NCBI GenBank assembly: GCA_902586395.1
Contig: CACIHL010000005.1
Span: forward strand, 1-34,284
Source: an uncultured Pelagibacteraceae bacterium
Lineage (GTDB): Bacteria; Pseudomonadota; Alphaproteobacteria; Pelagibacterales; Pelagibacteraceae
Length of the DNA stretch: 34,284 nucleotides
Reading direction: 5' to 3'
Shown: positions 1 through 9,870 of the stretch, piece by piece
Position numbering within the stretch: position 1 is the first letter of the stretch
Layout: every line of letters begins with the position of its first letter
Notes under the pieces: model-generated
Told to the model about the DNA's origin: nothing
The model's database searches: none
The model's input: the letters and a program-made list of their open reading frames with translations, nothing else
Translations under genes and position numbers: made by a program

Positions 1-1449
1 TTAATTATTAATCCTTACGCTTTCCATGCAAACAACGATCCCATTGGACTTAGTGATCTAGTAATAGAGTCGGCTGTTTCAACAATCATAGATCATGAAG
101 ACAGTGTTGCTGCAGTAGATGCAAGTGACAAAGTACTGGGCTATAGAAACTGGTTGGGTCTAATGAAAGGAAATTTACAAGTCAAATTTGAAAAATTAGG
201 AAAAAAATATAAAAGAGTTTTAAACTCAGATAGAAATTACATTTCCCAAAACGGAAAAAAATTTAAATTACATGGAAGAGCTCTTTTATTAAATAGGAAT
301 GTCGGGCACTTAATGAAAAACCCTTCAATTTTATTATCAGATAAATCAGAAGTTCCTGAAGGTATTATGGACGCCTTTATAATTTCTGCAGCGTGTTTGC
401 ATGATTTTACTAAAAAAGGGAACTCAAGAAAAAATTCAATTTATATTGTTAAACCGAAGATGCATGGACCAGATGAAGTCGCATTTGCCGATGAAATTTT
501 TACTCATGTTGAAAATGTTTTAAAAATGAAAAAGAATACAATCAAAATTGGAATAATGGATGAAGAAAGACGAACAAGTGCTAATTTAAAAGAGTGCATT
601 AGAAATGTAAAAAGAAGAGTTGTCTTTATTAATACTGGGTTTTTAGATCGAACTGGTGATGAGATACATACATCAATGGAGTCGGGTCCAGTGATTAAAA
701 AAGGTGATATAAAAAATTCTGATTGGATTAAAGCATACGAGAACAATAATGTTGTTGTTGGATTAGAATGTGGTTTTTCTGGTAAAGCACAAATTGGAAA
801 AGGGATGTGGGCTGCACCAGATAGAATGGCAGATATGTTAAGCGAAAAAATAGGACATCCTTCTTCTGGAGCGAATTGTGCCTGGACTCCTTCACCTACT
901 GCAGCAACTTTACATGCAACTCATTATCACAAAGTGAACGTTTTCAAAGTTCATAAAAAACTATCTAATAAAAGAAAATTCGACTTAGACAATCTTTTGA
1001 AATTACCAATTATTCGAGGTCCAAACTGGTCAATGGATGAAATTAAAACTGAACTTGAAAATAATTGCCAAGGTATATTGGGATACGTTGTAAGATGGAT
1101 AGATAGTGGTGTAGGTTGTTCAAAAGTTCCAGACATAAACAATATTGGTCTCATGGAGGATCGTGCAACTTTAAGAATTTCTTCTCAGCATATTGCTAAC
1201 TGGTTACACCATAATATATGTACTCCTAATCAGGTATTAGAAACATTGAAAAAGATGGCAAAAATTGTAGATGATCAAAACAAAAATGATCCTGAATACA
1301 AAAAAATGTCTGATAATTTTGATAATTCTATTGCCTTTAAAACTGCTTGTGACTTGGTTTTTAAAGGTAAGGACCAATCATCAGGTTACACGGAACCTTT
1401 GTTACACTTAAACAGATCTATAAAAAAAAATTTAAGTCCCTCTAGATAG
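1..1449 (+). CDS. glcB: malate synthase G, 5' truncated by window start
   Basis: Frame 1 is open from base 1, upstream of the listed ORF start: [57 protein letters not shown]. Continues with [17 protein letters not shown] and [20 protein letters not shown], typical malate synthase G motifs. Confidence 0.96.
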   Translation, partial: LIINPYAFHANNDPIGLSDLVIESAVSTIIDHEDSVAAVDASDKVLGYRNWLGLMKGNLQVKFEKLGKKYKRVLNSDRNYISQNGKKFKLHGRALLLNRNVGHLMKNPSILLSDKSEVPEGIMDAFIISAACLHDFTKKGNSRKNSIYIVKPKMHGPDEVAFADEIFTHVENVLKMKKNTIKIGIMDEERRTSANLKECIRNVKRRVVFINTGFLDRTGDEIHTSMESGPVIKKGDIKNSDWIKAYENNNVVVGLECGFSGKAQIGKGMWAAPDRMADMLSEKIGHPSSGANCAWTPSPTAATLHATHYHKVNVFKVHKKLSNKRKFDLDNLLKLPIIRGPNWSMDEIKTELENNCQGILGYVVRWIDSGVGCSKVPDINNIGLMEDRATLRISSQHIANWLHHNICTPNQVLETLKKMAKIVDDQNKNDPEYKKMSDNFDNSIAFKTACDLVFKGKDQSSGYTEPLLHLNRSIKKNLSPSR

Positions 1450-2044
1450 TTGTCCTATTTTTAAAGGCAGAATTTAGAGTGCCATCATCCAAGCTTTCTA
1501 TTTCGCCACCCACAGGTAAACCTTGTGCCAACTTAGTTATTTTAATGTTTAAATTTTTTAAACTGTCTTGAATGTAATATGCAGTCGTTTGACCTTCCAC
1601 AGTTGCGCTTGTAGCTAAAATAACCTCTTTAATTTTATCTTTTTTAACCCTTTCGACTAAAGAGCTGACTAATAAATCCTCTTTATTTTGTCCCGCTGAA
1701 GAAATTGTCCCCCCTAAAATGTGGAAATAACCCTTATAAATATTTGAACTTTCAATACTCCATTGATCAGAAATATTTTCAACAACACAAATTTTATCAA
1801 ATTTGCTATCAATAAAGTTACAATCACTGAAACTACATTCTATAGAGTTACTTTTCAAAGTCCCACAAATTTTACAACGAGATACATTTTTATAAACCTC
1901 CGCCAATGTTTTTGCCATTGGCTTTATTAGCTCCTCGCGATTATTAATTAATTTTAAAACTATTCTTTTTGCAGATTTTGGCCCAAGTCCTGGAAGTTTA
2001 GAAATTATTTTTATTAATTCATCTATTTCAGTGAGATTATTCAT
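1442..2044 (-). CDS. recR: recombination protein RecR
   Basis: [16 protein letters not shown] helix-hairpin-helix, CKICGTL zinc site, Toprim-like region. Start placed at [12 protein letters not shown] rather than the longer ORF start. Next to ybaB and dnaX. Confidence 0.93.
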   Translation of the reverse strand: MNNLTEIDELIKIISKLPGLGPKSAKRIVLKLINNREELIKPMAKTLAEVYKNVSRCKICGTLKSNSIECSFSDCNFIDSKFDKICVVENISDQWSIESSNIYKGYFHILGGTISSAGQNKEDLLVSSLVERVKKDKIKEVILATSATVEGQTTAYYIQDSLKNLNIKITKLAQGLPVGGEIESLDDGTLNSAFKNRTTI

Positions 2045-2046
2045 AC

Positions 2047-2364
2047 TTAGAAAGGCCACTTAAAGCCTGGAATGCCAAAATTACCAGTGGCTTTTGTTAT
2101 TTCTTCAGTAGTTTTAGTTTTTAAATTTTTTTTTGCTTCATTATGGGCAGCAATAATTAAATCTTCTAACATAGTTTTATCTTCAGAAAAGATTTTTTCA
2201 GAAATATCTATTTTTTCTATTTCACTATTACCGTTCAAAATAACTTTAACTAAACCACCACCAGATGAACCTTCCGCTTTAATTTGTTTAATCTTTTCTT
2301 GACTATCCTTTATCTTTTCTTCTATCTCTTTTGCCTTATCTAAAATTTTATTGAAATCAGTCAT
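2047..2364 (-). CDS. YbaB/EbfC family nucleoid-associated protein
   Basis: Small protein with the ...VKVILNGNSEIEKIDISEKIF... YbaB-like pattern, between dnaX and recR. Start placed at MTDFNKILDKAKEIEEKI. Confidence 0.88.
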   Translation of the reverse strand: MTDFNKILDKAKEIEEKIKDSQEKIKQIKAEGSSGGGLVKVILNGNSEIEKIDISEKIFSEDKTMLEDLIIAAHNEAKKNLKTKTTEEITKATGNFGIPGFKWPF

Positions 2365-3985
2365 CCTTATTATCCTTAACATCTATCAATTCAGCGTCGG
2401 GAAATGAGTTTTTAATATTATTAAATATATCTGTTTGTTCAAAATCTTTTAAATTATTTTTCTTCTCTCCTTCTGATGTTTTTTTAATTGTTTCTTGTCC
2501 TTTATTTTGTGAAAGAGAAATAATCCATCTAGTGTTAGTCCACTCATAAAGTTTTGATGATAATATTTTTACGAAATCTTTTTTTAGATTTTCATTAAAA
2601 GAAATTTCAATGTAACCGTTTTTAAAGTTTATTAAATTTACATTAGTTTCCAACTCATATTTTAATTCTACCTCTTTTTTTGAATTGCATATATTAACTA
2701 AATCATTGAAAGATTTAATTTCTAAATTATTTATAGATTTATTTTCTTCTAAAATCTTTTTTTGTTTCTCCTGAGAAGAAGATTTAAGTTGATTTACAGC
2801 TATTTTCTTTTTCTCAAAATTATTATCAATTTTTTTGTTTTGATTTGATACTGGAATATCAGTTTTTGTTTGATTACCTTTTAAATAAAGCAAGCGTATC
2901 AAAAACATCTCTACAGATAAGTTTGGATCGTTTACAATATTAACTTCATCCATTGTCTCTATAGTAAATTGCCAGAAAAGAAGTAATGTTTGAGCGTCTA
3001 ATTTCTCAGACATTTCTTTAATTTTTGCAAAATTATTTTCAGTTAAATCAGTAGAAACACTTACTCTTTCTAAATTTTTAAAATTTTTTAAATAATAGAT
3101 GATTTCCAAAAAACCATTTAAAAAAATTTTTGGTTCTATTCCTTTTTGATAAATCTGCCTGTATAGATCTAGGGTTTTGTCTTCGTCTCCATCAAATATT
3201 TTCTCTATGAGGTTTATGGTAAACTCTTTATCAAAATATCCAAATATTTCCCTTGCGCTTTCTAAGCTAATATTCCCTTTTTGGCTATCATCATTGGTTA
3301 GTGATATTCTATCTAATAATGACAGTGCATCTCTAACTGAACCCTCTGAAATTTTTGAGATTAGGTTTAAAACATCTTGATTGATATCTATTTTCTCCAT
3401 TTCAGCAACTTTTGCTAAAAATTCACTTAATTCCTCAGGCTTAATTCTTGATAAATCAAATCTCTGACATCTTGATAAGACTGTTATTGGGATTTTGTTA
3501 ACCTCAGTTGTTGCAAAAATAAACTTTAAATAACTAGGCGGTTCCTCAAGAGTTTTTAGTAAGGCATTAAAAGCTTGTTTGCTTAACATGTGGACTTCAT
3601 CAATTATAAAAATTTTAAATTTTGAAGATGTTGGTCCATATCTTGAAAATTCTATTAAATCCCTAACATCATCAACGCCAGTTTTGCTTGCCGCATCCAT
3701 TTCTAAAACATCGATGTGTCTAGACTCGGATATTTCATCACAATTTTTACACTTATTTTTTAAACAGCTATTTTTTTCAGAATTTCCACAATTTAGAGAT
3801 TTTGCTAAAATTCTAGCAATTGTCGTTTTGCCAACACCCCTAATTCCTGTAAATAAAAAAGCATTGGGAATTTTATTTTGAGAAATGGACTTTTCAATTG
3901 TTTCTACAATGATGTTCTGACCTATTAAATCTTTAAAGACTTGAGGTCTATATTTCAGTGCTAAAACTTTTGAATTATTACTCAT
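2357..3985 (-). CDS. dnaX: DNA polymerase III subunits gamma/tau
   Basis: LALKYRPQVFKDLIGQ, GVGKTTIARILAKSLNC, IIDEVHMLSKQAFNALLKTLEEPP. Confidence 0.97.
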   Translation of the reverse strand: MSNNSKVLALKYRPQVFKDLIGQNIIVETIEKSISQNKIPNAFLFTGIRGVGKTTIARILAKSLNCGNSEKNSCLKNKCKNCDEISESRHIDVLEMDAASKTGVDDVRDLIEFSRYGPTSSKFKIFIIDEVHMLSKQAFNALLKTLEEPPSYLKFIFATTEVNKIPITVLSRCQRFDLSRIKPEELSEFLAKVAEMEKIDINQDVLNLISKISEGSVRDALSLLDRISLTNDDSQKGNISLESAREIFGYFDKEFTINLIEKIFDGDEDKTLDLYRQIYQKGIEPKIFLNGFLEIIYYLKNFKNLERVSVSTDLTENNFAKIKEMSEKLDAQTLLLFWQFTIETMDEVNIVNDPNLSVEMFLIRLLYLKGNQTKTDIPVSNQNKKIDNNFEKKKIAVNQLKSSSQEKQKKILEENKSINNLEIKSFNDLVNICNSKKEVELKYELETNVNLINFKNGYIEISFNENLKKDFVKILSSKLYEWTNTRWIISLSQNKGQETIKKTSEGEKKNNLKDFEQTDIFNNIKNSFPDAELIDVKDNKDD

Positions 3986-3993
3986 TTTTTTTT

Positions 3994-4081
3994 AGGAGAC
4001 CAATCAACCTGGAAAATACTCATTACCCTTGCTCTTTTTCAAGCCTGGGGGATTCGTGGTACCACCACCTGATTGGCCCCC
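3994..4081 (-). ncRNA. ffs: signal recognition particle RNA, small bacterial type
   Basis: Minus strand GGGGGCCAATCAGG...CAGGCUUGAAAAAGAGCAAGGG...UUGAUUGGUCUCC. Terminal arms pair (GGGG-G-CCAATCA with TGATTGG-T-CTCC). Domain IV symmetric loop CAGG/AGCA flanks a CUU-GAAA-AAG hairpin with a GNRA loop. Lies directly upstream of dnaX, the usual alphaproteobacterial position. Confidence 0.88.
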
Positions 4082-4085
4082 AGTT

Positions 4086-4115
4086 ATTATAACAGTTATA
4101 TTTTCTAGTCTACAA
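4086..4115 (-). promoter_or_regulatory. putative sigma70-like promoter for SRP RNA
   Basis: Minus strand TTGTAG, 18-nt spacer, TATAAT, ending about 4 nt before the GGGGG 5' end of the SRP RNA. Confidence 0.6.
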
Positions 4116-4132
4116 CAAAACTTTGTAAATTT

Positions 4133-4963
4133 TTAGATTTTTCTGTATTCGCTTGCTTCGTAAACTCCTAGAATATCTAAACTAACAGTATGGAAACCTA
4201 GCTCCTCTAAAGATTTTTGGATTTTTGGATCTTCAATATGTCCATAAATATCGCATATAAATAAATACTGTTCAAAACTGTTTTGATCAGAGAAACTTTC
4301 TAATTTACTTAAATTAACATTATTAGTAGCAAAGCCCCCTAAACATTTGTAAAGAGCGGCAGGTTTATTTTTTACTTTAAAAATACAACTTGTAATATAA
4401 TTTTTTTTCTTAAATTCTGGGTGAGAAGCTTTGCTGCCCATAATTAAAAACCTCGTCACATTGCCCTTATTGTCCTCAATATTCTTTTTAACTATTTTTA
4501 GATTATAAATTTCAGCAGCTAACTCAGATGCTATTGCAGCTTCATTTTTAATTTTGTTATCACTAATATATTTTGCACTACCTGCGGTATCTGCTGCAAT
4601 AATAGGCTCAAGCTTGTTTTCTATGATAATTTTTTGACACTGTGAAATAGCTTGGGTGTGCGATCTTACTGAAGATATATTTTTCATACTTGAACTAGGT
4701 AGTATCATTAAATTATGAGTGATCGGTTGAAAATGTTCTGCATAAATCTGAAGTTTATATTTATTTATCAGATATTGTATGTCTGCAACTCTTCCTGCTA
4801 TTGAATTTTCTACAGGAATAATAGTTCTATAACTTTCATTTTTTAAGCAAAGATTAAAACATTCTTCAAAAGTATTTTGCGAAATGGGTTCAAAATCAGG
4901 GTACATTTTTTTTGCAGCTAAGTGAGAATATGCTCCTGGTGAACCTTGGTATACAATTTTCAT
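4133..4963 (-). CDS. pheA: prephenate dehydratase (PDT plus ACT domain)
   Basis: YQGSPGAYSHLAAKK, VENSIAGRV, GNVTRFLIMG; C-terminal ACT-like KNKPAALYKCLGGFATNNVNLSKLES. Confidence 0.94.
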   Translation of the reverse strand: MKIVYQGSPGAYSHLAAKKMYPDFEPISQNTFEECFNLCLKNESYRTIIPVENSIAGRVADIQYLINKYKLQIYAEHFQPITHNLMILPSSSMKNISSVRSHTQAISQCQKIIIENKLEPIIAADTAGSAKYISDNKIKNEAAIASELAAEIYNLKIVKKNIEDNKGNVTRFLIMGSKASHPEFKKKNYITSCIFKVKNKPAALYKCLGGFATNNVNLSKLESFSDQNSFEQYLFICDIYGHIEDPKIQKSLEELGFHTVSLDILGVYEASEYRKI

Positions 4964-4967
4964 AAAT

Positions 4968-5714
4968 TTAATCTTTTTTATATTCCATTATTTTTTTAAT
5001 TTCCATAAAATCATCTATTGTATCTACACCTATTGGAGAATTTTGTGTATACATAACATCAATCGGTATACCATTATCTAAAGCACGTAGCTGCTCCAAT
5101 CTAAATTTTTTTTCATTTTCTGTCTGTTTTAAATTGATAAATTTCTTTAAAGTTGAGATTTCGTACTGATAAATTCCAATGTGGTGATAGGTAATTTTTT
5201 CGTCAAAATCTTCTGCATTTCTAAAAAAAGTCAAAGCTGGTGAATAATTATTTTTTCGAAAAGTTTCATTTACGGAGACTTTTACAACATTCTTGTTACT
5301 AAATATTTTTTTGTCCTTAATATCTGTGCAAAGCGTACCAATTTTTGAATTTAGTTTTCTAACGTTTTTATCAAGATTAATTATATCCTCTGTTGATATT
5401 TGAGGTTCGTCCCCCTGTAAATTAATCACATATTTGATATTTTCTATGTCTTTAATTTTTTCTACTGCCTCAAAAATTCTATCAGTACCTGTTTGATGAT
5501 TTTTACTAGTCATTATTGAATTACCACCATTTTTTTCAATTTCAGTCTGAATTTCAACATCCTCTGTTGCAACATAAACTTTGCCCAAATTTGTTGCCTT
5601 AGCTTTATTGTATACGTGCTGAATAATGCTTATTCCATTTATTTTTAGTAAAGGTTTTCCAGGAAGCCTTGATGCGCTCATTCTAGACGGTATCAAGATA
5701 ATTGTATTATTCAT
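4968..5714 (-). CDS. kdsB: 3-deoxy-manno-octulosonate cytidylyltransferase
   Basis: IILIPSRMSASRLPGKPLLKINGISIIQHVYNKA, NLQGDEP, HHIGIYQYE, LEQLRALDNGIPIDV. Confidence 0.95.
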   Translation of the reverse strand: MNNTIILIPSRMSASRLPGKPLLKINGISIIQHVYNKAKATNLGKVYVATEDVEIQTEIEKNGGNSIMTSKNHQTGTDRIFEAVEKIKDIENIKYVINLQGDEPQISTEDIINLDKNVRKLNSKIGTLCTDIKDKKIFSNKNVVKVSVNETFRKNNYSPALTFFRNAEDFDEKITYHHIGIYQYEISTLKKFINLKQTENEKKFRLEQLRALDNGIPIDVMYTQNSPIGVDTIDDFMEIKKIMEYKKD

Positions 5715-5805
5715 TTTAAAGTTTAATGCGTCTTACAGACGCAAATAATTTTTTAATTAGTTTATTTTAATATTAACATGTTATATGAGTTCCTAAGAAA
5801 AAATA

Positions 5806-6345
5806 ATGGATTCTTTTGAAATAAATAAAATAGTTGCAGCTGTATTGTTAGTTGCGCTTTTAGTTATTGGTATTGGAAAAATCTCAAACTTATTATTCAA
5901 TGTAGAAAAGCCAGAGGTTTCTGGTTATAAAGTTGAGGTATCTGAAGAAGTTTCAAAAAAATCTGTGGCTCAAAAAGAGGAGAAGGTCGAAGTTGATATA
6001 TCGGCTTTAATGGCCCAAGCTGATCTTGCGCATGGCGAAAAAATCTTTAAAAAATGTTCAGCATGTCACTCGATACAAGCAGGTGGGGGAAACAAAATTG
6101 GACCAGCTTTATACAATGTTGTGGGAAGAAAAGTTGCAGTAGTCGAAGATTACAAATATTCAAAAGCACTTGTTGCTTACACAAAAAATTGGACTTTTGA
6201 AGAATTGAATGGTTATTTAATCAAACCTCAAGCTTGGATAAAAGGAACGAAAATGGCATTCGCTGGTTTAAGAAAAGAGAAAGATAGAGCATCAGTTATT
6301 TTGTATTTAAACAAAAATTCGGATAACCCTTTACCGTTACCTTAA
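5806..6345 (+). CDS. membrane-anchored class I cytochrome c (CycM-like)
   Basis: N-terminal TM segment; KCSACHS haem motif; GNKIGPALYNVVGRKVA; KGTKMAFAGLRKEKDRASVILYL. Divergent from kdsB-pheA as in other alphaproteobacteria. Confidence 0.9.
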   Translation: MDSFEINKIVAAVLLVALLVIGIGKISNLLFNVEKPEVSGYKVEVSEEVSKKSVAQKEEKVEVDISALMAQADLAHGEKIFKKCSACHSIQAGGGNKIGPALYNVVGRKVAVVEDYKYSKALVAYTKNWTFEELNGYLIKPQAWIKGTKMAFAGLRKEKDRASVILYLNKNSDNPLPLP

Positions 6346-7266
6346 TTTTCCAAAACAGTATAATAAAATACTTTTTTGAACATGAACTCTATTAAGTGCT
6401 TGTTGCCAGACATATGAATTTTTGCTCAAAAAAACGTCATCTGAAACTTCATTTCCTCTAGGCAGACAATGCAAAAATATATAATTCTTTTTTGCCAATC
6501 TAACTAACTTTTTATCTATTTTAAAATTTTTAAACGCATAGATCTTTTTTTTCTTATTCACTTTATCGTTAAGTGAAATTACCTTATCTGAAAATATTAC
6601 ATCAGCACCAGAGACTGCTTTTTTTGGATCATTGTAAATATAAATTTTCTTATTGTTTTTTTTAACCCAGTTTTTAACTTCTTTTCCAGGTTCAAATTTT
6701 TTTGGGCAGCCAATGCTTAACTTAAATGAAAATTTTACAGAGGCGGCTATTAAACTATTTAAAACATTATTTGAGTCACCAATCCAACAAATATTTAATT
6801 TTGAAATAGGTTTTTTTTTAATCTCTTCAACTGTGAAAATATCAGACAATACTTGTGTAGGATGAGATAAAGGACTTAAACCATTTATTATAGGTATTGA
6901 TAAATATTTTTTAAAATCTTCCATTTTTTTTTCGCTATCAGTTCTCAGCATAAAACCGTCTCCATAAGTAGAGAGAACTTTGGCCGTATCAGTAATACTT
7001 TCTCCTCCTTGGCCTAAGTGCAGCTCATTAGATCTTAATGTTAAAGTTCCTCCTCCCAACTGTTTAATTGCCAAATAAAAACTTATTCTTGTTCTTGAAC
7101 TTGGTTTTTCAAACATTTGTATCAATATTTTTCCTTTAAGCGGAGATCCTTTATCAACTTCAAGAGTGCTGAGTTTTTTTCTTAATCTTTTTCTGTTTTT
7201 AGCATCAACGATAATCTTTCTAAGATCTTTTGAAGATATATCTTTTAAATTTATAAAATGTTTCAT
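6337..7266 (-). CDS. argF: ornithine carbamoyltransferase
   Basis: FEKPSSRTRISF, HPTQVLSDIFT, FLHCLPRGNEVSDDVF. Confidence 0.95.
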   Translation of the reverse strand: MKHFINLKDISSKDLRKIIVDAKNRKRLRKKLSTLEVDKGSPLKGKILIQMFEKPSSRTRISFYLAIKQLGGGTLTLRSNELHLGQGGESITDTAKVLSTYGDGFMLRTDSEKKMEDFKKYLSIPIINGLSPLSHPTQVLSDIFTVEEIKKKPISKLNICWIGDSNNVLNSLIAASVKFSFKLSIGCPKKFEPGKEVKNWVKKNNKKIYIYNDPKKAVSGADVIFSDKVISLNDKVNKKKKIYAFKNFKIDKKLVRLAKKNYIFLHCLPRGNEVSDDVFLSKNSYVWQQALNRVHVQKSILLYCFGKLR

Positions 7267-7270
7267 TAAA

Positions 7271-8434
7271 TTAATATTCCGAGCAAACTTTATTAATAAC
7301 TTTTAATGCAATATCGATTTCACTCTTCTTAACATTTAGGGGTGGTAAAATACGAATGACATTTTCAGCTGCTTTAATAGTCAATAATTTATTTTCCATT
7401 AATTTTTTAATAAATAAAGTTTGATCTTTATGTAATTGAATACCTATTAGCAAACCTTTTCCTCTTATTTGCTTAATTATATTTGGATATTTTTCTTTTA
7501 TGTCATTTAAGTTTTTTAAAAAATATTTTGAAAGATTTTTTATATTTTTTAGAAACTTTTTATTTGAAATTATATCCATTACCTCATTTCCAACAGACAT
7601 AGCTAACGGATTGCCTCCAAATGTTGATCCATGAGTTCCAGGTACCATAGCCTTACTGACCTTTTTGTTCATAAGCACTGCACCAATCGGGAAACCTCCA
7701 CCTATACCTTTTGCTATAGGTACAATATCTGGTTTTACTTTTGAACTTTCAAAAGCAAAAAAATCACCTGATCTGCCAATTCCACATTGAACTTCGTCTA
7801 ATATGAGTAATATTTTTTTCTTATTACATAATTTTCTTAGATCTCTTAAACACCAATCAGGTATTACTTTAATTCCACCTTCACCCATAATCGTTTCAAC
7901 CATAATAGCTGCAGTATTTTTTGATATTCTTTTTTTTAAAGAATAATGATCCCCAAAAGTAAAATGATCGAAACCACTTACTTTCGGGCCAAAACCTTCC
8001 GTCATTTTTTTTGATCCACTAGCAAAAATTGCAGCTATAGTCCGACCATGAAATGAATTTTTTACACAAAGTATTCTATTTTTTTTTGGTTTTCCTATTG
8101 AGTAAAAGTATCTTCTTGCCACTTTTATAGCAACCTCTGTTGCTTCAGTCCCAGAATTCTGAAATATCACTGAGTCTGCGAAGGTTTTTTTGACCAATTT
8201 TTTTGCTAACATCTCTCCCTCTGGAATGGTAAATGCGTTTGAAACATGCCAAACTTTTTTTGCTTGTTTATACAATGCTTTAACTAACCTTGGATTTGCG
8301 TGACCTAAACTATTGACTGCAATTCCTGAGCAAAAATCTAAATATTTCTTACCATTTGTGGCAACTAAATAGCTTCCAATGCCCTTTTTAAAGGAAATCT
8401 TTTTTCTATTATAATTATTCGCTAAAAATGTCAT
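7271..8434 (-). CDS. argD: acetylornithine aminotransferase
   Basis: FCSGIAVNSLGHANP, FQNSGTEATEVAIK, LILDEVQCGIGRSG, HGSTFGGNPLAMSVG; adjacent to argF. Confidence 0.94.
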   Translation of the reverse strand: MTFLANNYNRKKISFKKGIGSYLVATNGKKYLDFCSGIAVNSLGHANPRLVKALYKQAKKVWHVSNAFTIPEGEMLAKKLVKKTFADSVIFQNSGTEATEVAIKVARRYFYSIGKPKKNRILCVKNSFHGRTIAAIFASGSKKMTEGFGPKVSGFDHFTFGDHYSLKKRISKNTAAIMVETIMGEGGIKVIPDWCLRDLRKLCNKKKILLILDEVQCGIGRSGDFFAFESSKVKPDIVPIAKGIGGGFPIGAVLMNKKVSKAMVPGTHGSTFGGNPLAMSVGNEVMDIISNKKFLKNIKNLSKYFLKNLNDIKEKYPNIIKQIRGKGLLIGIQLHKDQTLFIKKLMENKLLTIKAAENVIRILPPLNVKKSEIDIALKVINKVCSEY

Positions 8435-9247
8435 TTAATTTCTAATTTTGTATCCTTTTTTATAAAGGAGGAATGATATGAACCATATAATCAAACCAAA
8501 TAAAAATAAATATATAAGACTAAATTTAATTGAACCGTCACTACTTCCGATAAAAGAAAATCTCAAACCGTCAATCATATGAAAAAAAGGATTTAAAAAA
8601 CTTATTTTTTGTAAGATTTCAGGAAGTCTATCAATTGAGTAAAAAGTACCCGACAAAAAGGACATTGGAACAATAATGAAGTTAGTTACAGTTGCCATAT
8701 TCTCCCATTTATCAGACCACATACCTGCTATAAACCCCATTGCTCCCATAGAAAAAGACGACAGAAATAAAAAAACTGCAAAATAAAGAGGGTTTTCAAG
8801 ACGGATTTCTATAAAAATACTGAATACTAAGATCGATAAAAAACTTATTAAAATAGACCTTGTAATTGAGGCGAAAATTACAGCGAGAGTTACTTCAAGT
8901 GCTGAAAGAGGACTTCCTACCAAATCCACAATATTTCCCATCATTTTTCCTGATAGTATTGAGGATGATGAATGTGCAAAAGATTGTTGAATTATTTGCA
9001 TACTAATTAATCCAGGCGCTAAAAATTCGATAAAAGGAACTCCTAAAACAACTCCTCTATTTTCACCTATTGCAAGGGAAATGACCATTAAAAACAAAAT
9101 TGCAGTAATTACAGGTCCTAAAATTGTTTGACCAGATACAATTAGAAAACGAAGTGTCTCTTTTTTATATAAAGAGCAAAAGCCTATCCAGTTAATAAAA
9201 CTAAATCGTCGTACTCCAATTTTATATTTTTTATTAAGTTCAACCAT
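8435..9247 (-). CDS. ABC-2 type transporter permease
   Basis: Polytopic membrane protein with ABC-2 pattern FLAPGLISMQIIQQSFAHSSSSILSGKMMGNIVDLVGSPLSALE and PMSFLSGTFYSIDRLPEILQKISFLNPFFHMIDGLRFSFIG. Confidence 0.85.
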   Translation of the reverse strand: MVELNKKYKIGVRRFSFINWIGFCSLYKKETLRFLIVSGQTILGPVITAILFLMVISLAIGENRGVVLGVPFIEFLAPGLISMQIIQQSFAHSSSSILSGKMMGNIVDLVGSPLSALEVTLAVIFASITRSILISFLSILVFSIFIEIRLENPLYFAVFLFLSSFSMGAMGFIAGMWSDKWENMATVTNFIIVPMSFLSGTFYSIDRLPEILQKISFLNPFFHMIDGLRFSFIGSSDGSIKFSLIYLFLFGLIIWFISFLLYKKGYKIRN

Positions 9248-9368
9248 AAGTATTTATAATTTTCTTTTTAAAAAATTGTTAAGAAATTAAAGAAAGTGCT
9301 TGTTTTAATTAGCATTATATGAATTACTATATATAGTATTTTAAGTTAAACATTAACTAAATATTGTA

Positions 9369-9869
9369 ATGAGTTGGACACCTGAAAAAGTAGAAAAACT
9401 TAAGGAATTATGGGGAAAAGGAAACACCGCAAGTGAAATTGCTCAGATACTTGGGGGTGTAACCAGGAATGCCGTTATTGGAAAAGCTCATAGATTAAAT
9501 TTATCAGGAAAAATTCAAACAAAAAAAAGTTCATCTTTAGCAACTAGCAATAATGTCAGTGAAAATAAAATTTCTCGCAAAAATTTAAGAAGAGGAAAGT
9601 TCAAATCTTTAATTATAGACAAAGATTTTGAACCTGAAAATCCTAAGCAACTTGAGGAACTTGATGAAAATTCATGCAAATGGCCAATTGGTCACCCCAA
9701 TGAGGATAATTTTTACTTTTGTGGTAGAACTTCGTTAAAAGATTTTTCATATTGTAAACTTCACTTATTATATGCTTTCCAGCCAAAAAATAGAAAAGAA
9801 GACGTTTTGGATAAAGACAAAGATAATGAAGTGCCAAGATTTATTAAAAGAAAGATAAAGTCAGCTTAA
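9369..9869 (+). CDS. gcrA: GcrA family cell cycle regulator
   Basis: MSWTPEKVEKLKELWGKGNTASEIAQILGGVTRNAVIGKAHRLNLSGK N-terminus; C-terminal CKWPIGHP...FCG...YCKLH. Confidence 0.93.
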   Translation: MSWTPEKVEKLKELWGKGNTASEIAQILGGVTRNAVIGKAHRLNLSGKIQTKKSSSLATSNNVSENKISRKNLRRGKFKSLIIDKDFEPENPKQLEELDENSCKWPIGHPNEDNFYFCGRTSLKDFSYCKLHLLYAFQPKNRKEDVLDKDKDNEVPRFIKRKIKSA

Positions 9870-9870
9870 A

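Noticed and set aside
504-746. Short antisense ORFs inside known genes (e.g. 504-746, 951-1154, 3579-3881, 15852-16073, 27418-27609, 31443-31631)
   Set aside because: All lie opposite well-supported genes and show no family signature.
2803-2825. Second candidate slippery site in dnaX (GAG AAA AAG AAA)
   Set aside because: Heptamer is G AAA AAG, which does not allow good -1 re-pairing; the A AAA AAG site at 2756-2762 is better.
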